64,000 nt of DNA. Origin: Bacteroidales bacterium. Lineage in GTDB: Bacteria > Bacteroidota > Bacteroidia > Bacteroidales > UBA932. The stretch is taken from NCBI GenBank assembly GCA_012522855.1, contig JAAYJQ010000023.1, positions 42,144 to 106,143 on the forward strand. Direction: 5' to 3'. Position 1 is the first letter of the stretch; every line of letters starts with the position of its first letter. Shown here one piece after another: positions 45,601-53,912 of the stretch. The notes under the pieces were generated by a model. The model ran no database searches. It saw only the letters and a program-made list of their open reading frames with translations, and was not told where the DNA came from. The position numbers and the translations under genes were made by a program.

Positions 45601-45971
45601 TCCTGATGTCTAACCACCATCCTTTCCTCACTAACATTTATTCGGGATACAACATGACGCAGTGGGTGGCTGATGACCACTGGACGGAGGTCAATCGAAA
45701 CGTCAACGCGGCATATCCCCGTCTCTCTTCAACATGGAACATGAACAACACACAGACATCGACGTTCTGGGTCAAGGACGGCTCCTATATGAGACTCAAG
45801 AACCTTGAACTCGGCTTCACCATCAAGAGCTTCCGCGTCTACCTTGCGGGAAGCAATCTGTTGACATTCTCTCCTTTCAAGTACTGGGACCCCGAGCCCG
45901 GAAGCGGCAACGGACTGTCCTATCCTCTTCAGAGAATCGTGAAACTCGGTTTACAATTTAACTTCAATTGA
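42609..45971 (+). CDS. SusC/RagA TonB-linked protein with STN signalling domain
   Basis: 1,120 residues. Signal peptide; STN (secretin/TonB N-terminal) domain, about residues 30-100 (VTVKAESETVASVFSKIE, LSYKISGRQVVISK); carboxypeptidase-regulatory-like domain about 118-195; TonB-box area LDEVVVVGFGTQKKES; plug with NFWIRGISTFGSNKSPL and SVLKDATSTALYGSRGA; barrel ending in LGLQFNFN. The STN domain implies signalling through FecR to the ECF sigma factor, so uptake is self-inducing. Substrate unknown. Confidence 0.95.
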   Translation: MKHVLLLIVSAVLLMTASLSPASARPDGDVTVKAESETVASVFSKIEQSAGYSFLWNSEIEPLLSREVSVNVQNQSIESTLDTVLSGLGLSYKISGRQVVISKAPAAQKVQQEAPQKLTGTVISSSDNQPVAGAAVYVEGTDASAITDVNGNYELTIPPSAKEVTFSCLGYENKTLPVSQPILFKVVTMIESSSYLDEVVVVGFGTQKKESLVGSIVSIKPDNLKVTSSNLSTAFIGRVAGIISVQSSGEPGADGANFWIRGISTFGSNKSPLIILDGVEVDQTILNSIAPETIEQFSVLKDATSTALYGSRGANGVLIVTTKTGRNSEKMTINIRVENGVTSPTRITKVADGVTYMENYNEARTTRGMLPHFSQEKIDNTRDGVNPLIYPNNDWYDMLFKDFSMSQNVNANLRGGSKKIDYFLNASFYNEDGMLKNTGMANFKTNEVMQKYVFQSNIAANVTNTTRLALKMTTQLMTRKGTSAISNNLFTYTMTCNPVDYAAVYPGQAGDDHVRYGNAIAWDGAAVQTNPFAVLNSGYCSKFWGNVLATLTLDQDLDFITPGLKLSGLASFKSYTYSNTWNRLTPYYYSLTDYYLRPDGEMEYVVSSIGPNGTNYLTPGVSNSGNRIFSFQATVDYKKMFKKHDVVATLVYHQKEETNSVPSASQNAILPYRQQGIAGRLTYGYDGKYLIEGNFGYNGSENFYTNHRWGFFPSVAAGWVLSKEPFYGPNLRKVLSLLKFRASYGLVGNDSLPVRFPYLTSVIMSSSDNEFGGYYGKESFARISGIQVTTWGNEDATWEISRKLNLGLEIGLFDNLTLIMDAFNENRTGIFMLRRSIPAHSGYQESTPYANIGAVLNRGVDISLEYNKAFSKDFVVSAQGTFTYAHNEVTAKDEPNYEYDYLKLVGKPINSIYGYVSTGLFASDEEVAASPKQSFGAAVLAGDIKYADLNGDNIIDGNDKTSIGYPTIPEITYGFGVSVQYKKFDAAIFFQGVSNVSILMSNHHPFLTNIYSGYNMTQWVADDHWTEVNRNVNAAYPRLSSTWNMNNTQTSTFWVKDGSYMRLKNLELGFTIKSFRVYLAGSNLLTFSPFKYWDPEPGSGNGLSYPLQRIVKLGLQFNFN

Positions 45972-45978
45972 TATTGCA

Positions 45979-47871
45979 ATGAAAAAGATACTATACATTT
46001 TTTGCCTCCTCTTCGTACTGTCGTCGTGCAAGTTCCTCGACGTCGTCCCTACTGACACGGCTACAATCGACGATGCCTTTGCCAATGAAGAGAACTGCCA
46101 AAAGTTCCTGCACTCCATCTACGGCCATATAGGTAATATGAACCGTTACTGGATGCCCGGCCAGATTATGGGAGGTGACGATCTGATTACATCTTCCAAG
46201 GGTACGACAAGGTGGTACGGCTACAAGAGTATCCTCTACAACGAGGAGACGTCCACGGTGACATTCCACAACTTCATGAAGGCGACTGGCGCTCCCACAG
46301 GAGGCGTCAACTATGACTACTACACGGCCATCAGGTACTGCTACATGCTTCTGGACAGGGTTGGCGACGTGCCCGGAATCTCAGATGAGAACAGGGCAAT
46401 GTGGGCGGGGGAGGCCTGGTTCATGATCGGTTTTTTCCACTGGGGTCTGCTTGAGTACTACGGTCCCATCGTGATAGTTGACCACGAAATATCTCTCAAC
46501 GCCACCGAGGCTGAGCTTTACTGTCCCAGAACTCCCTTCGACGAGTGTGTGGATTTCATCTGCGAGTGCTTTGACAAGGCAATCGAACTGCTTCCTGCAC
46601 GTCAGCCCAACGCAAAGTGGTACGGACGTGCCACTGCCGCTGCCGCATACGGTTACAAGGCCAGAACCCTGCTCTTCGCCGCTTCCCCTCTTTTCAACGG
46701 CGATCCGATGTATGCCGATCTGATCAATCCTGATGGTTCTCAGCTTGTTAACCAGACATACGATCCGGAGAAGTGGAAACGCGCCATGGAAGCAGCCGAA
46801 GATGCCATTAAGTATTGTGAGGCAAACGGCTATTACTTATGGGAAAATGCCGAATACGCAACTGCCGCTGATGATGTCAGGGGAGAGCGCAACTTCCACG
46901 ATTTCCTGATGGAAAAGTGGAACGATCCGGAGTATCTGATGGCCTTTCCTCATACAAATTCCCAGACCGAGGTTCAGCTTCGAAGCGGTCTCAGGAAATC
47001 ATTGCCTTATTCTTCCAATGGGTGGCGCACGTCAAATGCCCCTCTCTGGAACTCCGTGATGTCATACTACACCAAGAATGGTCTCCCTCTCGAGGACGAT
47101 CCTCTCACAAAGACCAAGAATCTTTATCAGTACAACGCCCAGGCTGAGACGGCTGAGCTAAATCTCAACAGAGAGCCCCGATTCTATGCCTGTGTCGGAT
47201 ACAACAGGGGAGACTGGCCGCAGGAAGGAGGAACAATGAAGATTCAGGCCTATGCGGGTGAAGTGCACGGCTATATCATCAAGGACGGCAAGCCTGTCAC
47301 CACCAATGAGTATGTCAACGAGACAGGATACTTCCTCAAGAAGGTGATGCACGAGGACTGCTCCTATGATGAAACTACAAAGACTTTAACATATCATAAC
47401 TTCGCGTGGCCGATGATGCGTCTCTCCGAAATGTATCTCAGCTATGCTGAGGCTCAGTTTGAGTACGACGGAACCCTCAGCCAGCAGTCCCTCAACTATC
47501 TTGACCTTGTGCGTCATCGTTGCGGTCTTCCTAATTTCAAGGACTCCTGGGCCATTGTCGGCGGCATCCCCACCGGTGAGAAGCTTCGCAAGGTGCTCCA
47601 TCAGGAAAGAAGTAATGAGCTTATGTTTGAAGGCCACAGGTACCGTGACATCCGCAGATGGAAGATTGCCGAAGAGTGCTACGCCACAACATTCACTTGT
47701 TGGAACGTGTGGGGCACCAATCCTGAAGAGTACTATCAGCTCTGCGACTACAGCAAGTTCGATCTCCACGGAGGCACCATCCAGTTCATCACTCCCAAGA
47801 GCTATCTGCTCCCCATCCCTCTCTCAGAGATTCAGATTAATTCCCAGCTTGTTCAGAACCCCGGTTATTAA
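45979..47871 (+). CDS. RagB/SusD family nutrient-binding lipoprotein
   Basis: 630 residues, 7 nt after its susC partner. Lipobox FVLSSCK (Cys near residue 17). SusD fold with TATIDDAFANEENCQKFLHSIYG early, and LRKVLHQERSNELMFEGHRYRDIRRWK and the end SQLVQNPGY, both family signatures. Sits on the cell surface over the SusC channel. Differs from the first SusD of the window in length and sequence, so it probably serves another substrate. Confidence 0.95.
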   Translation: MKKILYIFCLLFVLSSCKFLDVVPTDTATIDDAFANEENCQKFLHSIYGHIGNMNRYWMPGQIMGGDDLITSSKGTTRWYGYKSILYNEETSTVTFHNFMKATGAPTGGVNYDYYTAIRYCYMLLDRVGDVPGISDENRAMWAGEAWFMIGFFHWGLLEYYGPIVIVDHEISLNATEAELYCPRTPFDECVDFICECFDKAIELLPARQPNAKWYGRATAAAAYGYKARTLLFAASPLFNGDPMYADLINPDGSQLVNQTYDPEKWKRAMEAAEDAIKYCEANGYYLWENAEYATAADDVRGERNFHDFLMEKWNDPEYLMAFPHTNSQTEVQLRSGLRKSLPYSSNGWRTSNAPLWNSVMSYYTKNGLPLEDDPLTKTKNLYQYNAQAETAELNLNREPRFYACVGYNRGDWPQEGGTMKIQAYAGEVHGYIIKDGKPVTTNEYVNETGYFLKKVMHEDCSYDETTKTLTYHNFAWPMMRLSEMYLSYAEAQFEYDGTLSQQSLNYLDLVRHRCGLPNFKDSWAIVGGIPTGEKLRKVLHQERSNELMFEGHRYRDIRRWKIAEECYATTFTCWNVWGTNPEEYYQLCDYSKFDLHGGTIQFITPKSYLLPIPLSEIQINSQLVQNPGY

Positions 47872-47877
47872 CAGATT

Positions 47878-48348
47878 ATGGCAAAGAAACTGATTATTGT
47901 AGCAGTTGCCGCACTGGCGCTGCTCACGGGATGCAACAAGTCCCAGTTTATCATCTACGAAGATATTCCTTCGATTTATTATTTCTCGTCACCCGGAGTG
48001 GTTTTCATCCGGGCAGATTCTGAGGTTCAAACAATCAGTGTATCGAAAGGTGGCTATCCCAAAGGCAATTCCTCTGTCTCGATCGAAGTAAGCACAGCAG
48101 TCCTCATTGCCTACAATACCGTGAGCGAGGTGCAGTACGATCTTATGCCTGCAGGGCTCTATTCGATCGAATCTCCGACCCTGGTCTTCAACAGAAGCAC
48201 CATATTCGGTGAGTTTGAAGTAAAAATCAAGACTTCCGAACTGTCAACTCTGACCAAAGGATGGTACGCCATTCCTCTAAAACTCACTTCTGGAGACGAT
48301 GTCAAGACCGGCTCCGACTCCGTGATGCTTGTCTGGCAGAAGTTATAG
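47878..48348 (+). CDS. Small surface lipoprotein, DUF1735/DUF4843-like
   Basis: 156 residues, signal peptide with lipobox LLTGCN (Cys near residue 19). The beta-sandwich pattern (YYFSSPGVVFIRADSEVQTISVS, NTVSEVQYDLMPAGLYSIES) resembles the DUF1735-type domains that follow SusD in many loci and bind glycans or act as an N-terminal module. Last gene of the island operon, 6 nt after susD, followed by a terminator. Confidence 0.7.
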   Translation: MAKKLIIVAVAALALLTGCNKSQFIIYEDIPSIYYFSSPGVVFIRADSEVQTISVSKGGYPKGNSSVSIEVSTAVLIAYNTVSEVQYDLMPAGLYSIESPTLVFNRSTIFGEFEVKIKTSELSTLTKGWYAIPLKLTSGDDVKTGSDSVMLVWQKL

Positions 48349-48362
48349 GAAGAAAGATTCAA

Positions 48363-48403
48363 GGAGCCGTCCACGTTTAGTGCCTAGAAACGTGGACGGT
48401 TCC
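48363..48403 (+). terminator. Terminator closing the island operon
   Basis: 16-bp stem (GGAGCCGTCCACGTTT with AAACGTGGACGGTTCC, one G-T wobble) and a 9-nt loop, 14 nt after the last stop. A second, smaller hairpin (GCAGGTGG / CCACCTGC, 48457-48485) follows. Composition returns to that of the flanks after this point. Confidence 0.8.
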
Positions 48404-48573
48404 CTGTTCCCTATAAGTGCATCACAATAATAATTCTGCAACAGGTCTGAAATGTTGCAGGTGGACACTTAATTATTCCACCTGCGAAAAGCGATGCGGC
48501 AGGGGCAGGAAACTTTTCGAGAAAGGTTTGCTGCTTCCGAATATGTTCGTATCTTTCGTAAAACACGTGTATC

Positions 48574-48954
48574 ATGACCTTTCTGCAGCTTGTCGGCAAC
48601 ATCGTCTGGATCCTGTTGGGCGGATTGATTTCTGCCCTGGAGTATCTTCTGGCCGGGCTGCTGCTGTGTATCACCATCGTGGGCATTCCTTTCGGCCTCC
48701 AGTGCTTCAAGATTGCAACTGTGATACTGATGCCGTTCGGCGCCAGCATCGAGCGGGATCCGAACGCTGTCGTGCCGCTGAACTGCCTGATGAATTTGCT
48801 GTGGTTGATACCGGGCATCCTGATTTCGATCACCCATCTCGTAGCGGGAATCGGATGCTTCCTCACGATCATCGGTATCCCCTTCGGCTTGATGCACTTC
48901 AAACTCATCAAAATCGCCATCTCGCCCTTCGGCCGGATCATCACCCGGGAATAA
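48574..48954 (+). CDS. YccF domain-containing membrane protein
   Basis: 126 residues with two copies of the YccF motif pattern (IVWILLGGLISALEYLLAG ... IVGIPFGLQCFKIA and LLWLIPGILISITHLVAG ... IIGIPFGLMHFKLI), each a pair of membrane helices. Small inner-membrane protein of unknown function. A -7-like box (TATCTTTC, near 48550) lies just upstream. Separate from the island and perhaps from the cluster that follows at 49076. Confidence 0.85.
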   Translation: MTFLQLVGNIVWILLGGLISALEYLLAGLLLCITIVGIPFGLQCFKIATVILMPFGASIERDPNAVVPLNCLMNLLWLIPGILISITHLVAGIGCFLTIIGIPFGLMHFKLIKIAISPFGRIITRE

Positions 48955-49075
48955 GCCCCTTTCATTACAAGCCCCGGGAGGCCGCGGCGCTTCAGCAAGA
49001 AATTGTAAAACTCACATCATTATCTATGCCGTTATCGCCCGATACAAAGGCACAGAATGTGTAATAAAAAAATGC

Positions 49076-49321
49076 ATGAAGATCAGAAAAAACATCGCGG
49101 TCAGCGAAAACGGATTCATTTTCAATCCCCTCACCGGGGATAGTTTCAGCGTGAACCAGTCGGGGGCGTTCGTCCTCCGCAAACTGAAGGAGGGAGAATC
49201 GGAGGAGAAGATCATGAAAATGCTGCAAGAGGAATATGACCTGGACGGCTACACAGCGGAAAAAGACCTGAACGATTTTCTCTCGTTGCTGAAAAGCTAT
49301 CAATTGACTGAAAATGACTAG
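49076..49321 (+). CDS. PqqD-like peptide-binding protein
   Basis: 81 residues. The pattern (ENGFIFNPLTGDSFSVNQSGAFVLRKLKEG, then EKIMKMLQEEYD and a final helix) matches the PqqD/RRE winged-helix fold, which in peptide natural-product pathways binds leader peptides and presents them to modifying enzymes. It overlaps the ATP-grasp gene by 8 nt, so the two are likely made together. No peptide precursor of usual size is seen next to it. First gene of a six-gene run that I infer to be one operon. Confidence 0.75.
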   Translation: MKIRKNIAVSENGFIFNPLTGDSFSVNQSGAFVLRKLKEGESEEKIMKMLQEEYDLDGYTAEKDLNDFLSLLKSYQLTEND

Positions 49322-50363
49322 ACGAAAAATCACCGTCGGGGTCACCGGACTCAACAACATTGACAGCCCGGGACCTGGAATCCCCGTCATCCGCGCTTTG
49401 AAGGAAAGCACAGCGTTCGATGCGCGCATCGTCGGCTTTTCCTATGAGACCCTGGAACCCGGCATCTATATGCACGATCTGGTGGACAAAGTATACCAGC
49501 TGCCGCTGCCCACCGCAGGATCGTCCACCCTGATGGAACGGATGAGGTATATCGCCGGCATCGACAAGATCGATGTCATCATCCCCAATTTCGACGCCGA
49601 GCTGCACAACTTCATCAAGATCCAGCAAGAATTGAAATCAGAACTGGGCATCGCCACGTTTCTGCCTTCCCGCGAGGAGTTTGAAGAGCGGCAGAAATCG
49701 GAACTGAACAAATTCGGCGACAAATATGATGTGCGCGTGCCGGAAAGCCATATGATCAACCAACTGACAGAACTGAAAAAACTTGAGGAGACGATGGACT
49801 ATCCCCTGGTCATCAAAGGCCGGTACTATGACGCCTATGTCGCCTCGAATTACGAACAGGCCTGCTCATATTTCTACAAGATCGTGGCCAAGTGGGGCTA
49901 CCCCGTGATCGTCCAGGAATTCGTGACCGGGATCGAGGTAAACGTCACGGCGATCGGGGACGGAAAGGGAACCTGCATCGGGGCGGTTCCGATGCGGAAA
50001 CTCTATATCACGGACAAAGGGAAGGCCTGGTCCGGCATCTCCCTGGAAGACGACAAGCTGATGGAGATTTCCCGGCGCGTGATCGAAAAAAGCCGGTGGC
50101 GCGGCGGCTGTGAACTGGAATTCATCAAAACCAAGAAAGACGAATATTACCTGCTGGAAATGAATCCGCGCTTCCCCGCCTGGGTGTATCTGGCGAACGG
50201 ATGCGGGCAAAATCACCCGGAAGCGCTGGTCAAAATGGCTCTGGGCGAAACCGTGGAACCCTTTGAAAGCTACAAAAGCGGTAAAATGTTCATCCGGTAT
50301 TCTTACGACATGATCGTGGATATTTCGGAGTTTGAAAAAATTTCTACAACGGGAGAAATGTAA
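49314..50363 (+). CDS. ATP-grasp ligase, carbamoyl-phosphate-synthase-like
   Basis: 349 residues. N-terminal Rossmann-like preATP-grasp part (ITVGVTGLNNIDSPGPGIPVIRAL), central ATP-grasp domain (VIKGRYYDAYVASN, VIVQEFVTGIEVNVTAIGD) and the metal/nucleotide motif ELEFIKTKKDEYYLLEMNPRF near residue 275. ATP-grasp enzymes join a carboxylate to an amine or thiol through an acyl phosphate. Substrates cannot be read from the sequence; the PqqD-like partner suggests a peptide or carrier-bound acid. 2 nt separate it from the decarboxylase-like gene. Confidence 0.82.
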   Translation: MTRRKITVGVTGLNNIDSPGPGIPVIRALKESTAFDARIVGFSYETLEPGIYMHDLVDKVYQLPLPTAGSSTLMERMRYIAGIDKIDVIIPNFDAELHNFIKIQQELKSELGIATFLPSREEFEERQKSELNKFGDKYDVRVPESHMINQLTELKKLEETMDYPLVIKGRYYDAYVASNYEQACSYFYKIVAKWGYPVIVQEFVTGIEVNVTAIGDGKGTCIGAVPMRKLYITDKGKAWSGISLEDDKLMEISRRVIEKSRWRGGCELEFIKTKKDEYYLLEMNPRFPAWVYLANGCGQNHPEALVKMALGETVEPFESYKSGKMFIRYSYDMIVDISEFEKISTTGEM

Positions 50364-50365
50364 TT

Positions 50366-51721
50366 ATGAAACCCTCTTATGAACGCCCCCTGATTCAGAA
50401 GCTGAACGCGGGCTTGCTCAATAAATTCGGAAGCAGAACCGAATACACACCGGTGAAACAAATCGACGGAATCTCGGTGAACGACTTGATGGACCGGTAC
50501 GGCTCCCCCTTGTTCGTCATCAGCGAAACAACCATCCGCCGCACCTATCAACGTGCCTTGAAGGCATTCAAGGTGCGCTATCCGAAAGTACAGTTCGCTT
50601 GGAGCTACAAGACCAACTACCTGGATGCCGTCTGCAAGATTTTCCACCAAGAAGGCAGCTGGGCCGAAGTCGTATCGCGATTTGAATATGACAAAGCGAT
50701 CCGGAACGGCGTGCCCGGAAACCTGATCATTTTCAACGGACCGGACAAAATAAAGGAGGACCTGAAAACAGCCGTCGTCAACCGCTCGCTGATCCACATC
50801 GACCATTTCGACGAACTCTACACGCTCATCGAAATGCTGGACGGAACTTCCGACAAAGCGCGGGTGGCGATCCGGGTGAATATGGACACCGGCATTTACC
50901 CGCAATGGGACCGGTTCGGATTCAACTACGAATCGGGTCAGGCCTGGAACGCCATCATGAAGATCGCGGCCCAGCAGAATCTCGAACTGGAAGGTCTTCA
51001 CTGCCACATCGGCACCTACATGCTCACGGCAAGCGCCTATGCGGTCGCAGCCCGAAAAATGTGCGAACTGGCGCAAGCGACGGCGGAAAAGGCCGGAATC
51101 CGGATCAAGTATCTGGATATGGGAGGAGGATTCTGCTCGTCGAACACGCTGAAAGGTTCTTATCTGCAAGGCGCGGACGTGATCCCCAATTTTGACGACT
51201 ATGCCGACGCCATTGTGAATACGATTCTGAATTTCGGATTCAAACCCGAAGAACTCCCGCTGCTGATCCTGGAAACGGGACGTGCCCTTATCGATGACGC
51301 CGGATACCTGCTGGGTTCAGTCCTCGCGACGAAACACCTGGCGAACGGAAGGCGGGCGACGGTGCTCGATGTCGGGGTGAACATCCTATTCACTTCTTTC
51401 TGGTACAACCATCGGGTCTCGCCCGCGCAGGACTTCACACAGCACGCTGAAGAAATGGCATTGTATGGCCCTCTCTGCATGAACATCGACTGTATCCGCG
51501 AAAGCGTGAGCCTGCCGCTGTTGAAGAAAGGAGACCGCGTAGTGATCCATGAAGTCGGCGCCTACAACATGACGCAATGGATGCAGTTCATTACGCTGCG
51601 GCCGAAAGTCGTCATGATCGACACTACGGGAAAAGTTCACGTGATCCGGAACAACGAAACTGTGGAAACGATCCTGCAGAATGAAAGCGTCCCCGATCAT
51701 CTGAAGACGATCCCGCTATAA
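50366..51721 (+). CDS. Fold-type III PLP enzyme, diaminopimelate/ornithine decarboxylase-like
   Basis: 451 residues of the alanine-racemase-fold decarboxylases. PLP lysine in FAWSYKTNYLDAV near residue 81, HCHIGTY, glycine loop LDMGGGF near residue 250, ETGRALIDDAG near residue 301 and the catalytic cysteine region GPLCMNIDC near residue 368, with GAYNMTQW at the end. All active-site elements look intact. Because this gene lies in the PqqD/ATP-grasp cluster and not with lysine genes, it is more likely a pathway enzyme acting on an amino acid or peptide end than the housekeeping LysA. Confidence 0.82.
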   Translation: MKPSYERPLIQKLNAGLLNKFGSRTEYTPVKQIDGISVNDLMDRYGSPLFVISETTIRRTYQRALKAFKVRYPKVQFAWSYKTNYLDAVCKIFHQEGSWAEVVSRFEYDKAIRNGVPGNLIIFNGPDKIKEDLKTAVVNRSLIHIDHFDELYTLIEMLDGTSDKARVAIRVNMDTGIYPQWDRFGFNYESGQAWNAIMKIAAQQNLELEGLHCHIGTYMLTASAYAVAARKMCELAQATAEKAGIRIKYLDMGGGFCSSNTLKGSYLQGADVIPNFDDYADAIVNTILNFGFKPEELPLLILETGRALIDDAGYLLGSVLATKHLANGRRATVLDVGVNILFTSFWYNHRVSPAQDFTQHAEEMALYGPLCMNIDCIRESVSLPLLKKGDRVVIHEVGAYNMTQWMQFITLRPKVVMIDTTGKVHVIRNNETVETILQNESVPDHLKTIPL

Positions 51722-51740
51722 CAATCCATCGGACGGATCT

Positions 51741-53912
51741 ATGAAATCCCGGCTACAGTCCTTCTGCGCATTGCACTGGAATGGCATCCTGCACAGCTAT
51801 TCCCAGATCTTCTTTTCGCAGGACAAATGGTACGGGGCGATCTTGTTGATGGTCAGTCTGTTTGACTACCGGTTGGGGCTGGGCGGGTTGGCCGCGGTTC
51901 TGCTGACCAACCTGCTGGCTCATCTGCTCGGTTTCTCCAAAGAGCAGATCGCGTCCGGGCTCTACGGTTTCAACGCCGTTTTCATCGGGATCTGCTTGGT
52001 GTACAAATTTCATGTAAACGCTGCTTTCCTCGTACTCTTCTTCTTTTCCGTCGTCTTGGGGTTCATGCTTACGATCTGGCTCGAAACCCTGTTCTCCAAG
52101 CACAAGATTCCGATCCTCACCCTGCCGTTCGTGCTCACATTGTTCGTGGTCGATCTTTCGGTCGATTCATTTCATAACATTCAGTCCATCCTCCCGTTCG
52201 ACCGGTTCACGGTCGTGTTGGCAAAGCAGATGAAAGCCCCTTGGTATGAGGTCGTACACCTTTTCGATGGTGCGAAGATCCCGCAAATGCTTTATTATTA
52301 CCTGAAAACGGTCGCTTCCATCTTTTTTTCCGACAGCATCTTGGCCGGGAGCATAATTGTGGTTGCCCTGCTATTCCTGTCGCGGATCAAGTCGACGGTT
52401 GCGTTTCTGGGGTTCGTCTTCGCCTTCGTGACCAGCAAAATGATGGGCGTGGACATCCAGTTGCTGACGCAGAACCTGGCCGGCGTGAACTACCTTTTCT
52501 GGGGGATGGCGATCGGATGCTTCTTCTTGATTCCCAACACTTACAGTTATCTGCTCGTCATCGGCCTGACGCCCGCGCTGTTCCTGATCAACTCGGGAAT
52601 CGAAAGTTTGATCGGAAGTCTTGGCCTGTCTTCATACACCCTATCTTTCAGCCTCCTCTCCATTCTGCTTCTGTTCATTCTGGGGCAGCGAAGCAAGAAC
52701 CGTTTTTTTGTGTTTCCATACATCCAGTATTATAATCCCGAAAAAACGGTGTACAAAAACGTCAATTACCTGCAGCGCTTCGGACAAAGCGTGCTTTTCA
52801 AGTTTCAGCTCCCTTTTTTGGGCCAATGGAAAGTCAGCCAGGGATACGACGGCGGGATTACGCATCTGGGCGCCTGGGGAAAAGCGCTGGATTTTATGAT
52901 TACGGATGAGGAGGGCGTTACCTGTTTCGGCAACTGCGCGCAAAAAGAAGATTTCTACAGTTTCAACAAACCCGTGACAGCTCCGGCCGACGGGTATGTG
53001 TACTCGATCAGCAACATCAGCGACGACAATGAGATCAACCAGGTGGATACCCGGAAGAATTGGGGCAACACAATCATTCTCAACCATCTCAACGGACTCT
53101 ACTCGCAGCTCAGCCACCTGAAAAAAGACAGTTTCAAAGTACGGATCGGCGACTATGTGACAAAAGGAACCGTCCTGGCCGCCTGCGGCAACTCAGGACG
53201 GTCTCCGGAGCCGCATATTCATTTTCAGGTGCAGTATTCCCCGGAAATCGGCGCGGCGCCCTGCCCGTATCCGATCGGATATTTCTTTGAGAAGACTCCC
53301 GGCAAGCCGATTTTGCACATCGGCGAGGTCCCGCGGGAAAATGCAACGGTGTTCAATGTGCCCGTGTCGGAACTGCTGCTCCACGCCTTCGAAGCGAAAC
53401 CGGGCAGAACACTGCGCGCCTCCTTCGACGGCAAAGAATATCAGTGGACAATCGCGACGGACGCCTACAACAAGACCTACATCCATTGCCCGGAGACCAA
53501 GTCTGCCGCTTACGTTGAAAATGACGGCACCCTGTTCTATTTCACGGATTTTGAAGGAAAGAAAAGTTCTCCCTTGTATCTGTTCTACCGGAGCTGTTTC
53601 AAACTTCTGCTCTCCAACGAAAAAGGAATTGCCGTCGAGGATTTCATTCCGCTGACGAAAGAGCATCCGCCCGGAACAAAATGGATTCAGGACTTCCTGG
53701 CCCCGTTCATCTTGTTCACCCGGATCCGGTATCAGTCGGAATTGAAGGAAACGGACAACGCGCACTTCCCGGAAAAAATCACCTTCCGAACACATACGGA
53801 CACAATATCTTTCCGCATCCGGACGAGCCGGATCAAAACCTCGGTGACCGTTTCCGGAAACAGAATTGAAATTCAATCCAAAAAACAAACCTTATGCGTC
53901 GATTGGGCATAA
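51741..53912 (+). CDS. Urea-transporter-like membrane protein fused to M23 peptidase
   Basis: 723 residues. N-terminal 330 residues: about ten hydrophobic helices of the urea transporter fold (ASGLYGFNAVFIGICL and LAGVNYLFWGMAIGC lie in its two repeats). Residues about 360-510: M23 (lysostaphin-type) peptidase domain with the first metal motif H-x8-D in THLGAWGKALDFM near 373 and the second, PHIHFQV, near 490, so both ligand sets are present. Residues 520-723: an unassigned beta-rich domain. The orientation that puts the peptidase in the periplasm is expected. Overlaps the next gene by 19 nt. Confidence 0.85.
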   Translation: MKSRLQSFCALHWNGILHSYSQIFFSQDKWYGAILLMVSLFDYRLGLGGLAAVLLTNLLAHLLGFSKEQIASGLYGFNAVFIGICLVYKFHVNAAFLVLFFFSVVLGFMLTIWLETLFSKHKIPILTLPFVLTLFVVDLSVDSFHNIQSILPFDRFTVVLAKQMKAPWYEVVHLFDGAKIPQMLYYYLKTVASIFFSDSILAGSIIVVALLFLSRIKSTVAFLGFVFAFVTSKMMGVDIQLLTQNLAGVNYLFWGMAIGCFFLIPNTYSYLLVIGLTPALFLINSGIESLIGSLGLSSYTLSFSLLSILLLFILGQRSKNRFFVFPYIQYYNPEKTVYKNVNYLQRFGQSVLFKFQLPFLGQWKVSQGYDGGITHLGAWGKALDFMITDEEGVTCFGNCAQKEDFYSFNKPVTAPADGYVYSISNISDDNEINQVDTRKNWGNTIILNHLNGLYSQLSHLKKDSFKVRIGDYVTKGTVLAACGNSGRSPEPHIHFQVQYSPEIGAAPCPYPIGYFFEKTPGKPILHIGEVPRENATVFNVPVSELLLHAFEAKPGRTLRASFDGKEYQWTIATDAYNKTYIHCPETKSAAYVENDGTLFYFTDFEGKKSSPLYLFYRSCFKLLLSNEKGIAVEDFIPLTKEHPPGTKWIQDFLAPFILFTRIRYQSELKETDNAHFPEKITFRTHTDTISFRIRTSRIKTSVTVSGNRIEIQSKKQTLCVDWA

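Noticed and set aside
50366..51721. Housekeeping diaminopimelate decarboxylase (lysA)
   Set aside because: Fold and active site fit, but it is embedded in the PqqD/ATP-grasp cluster with no lysine gene nearby, so I kept the broader family call.
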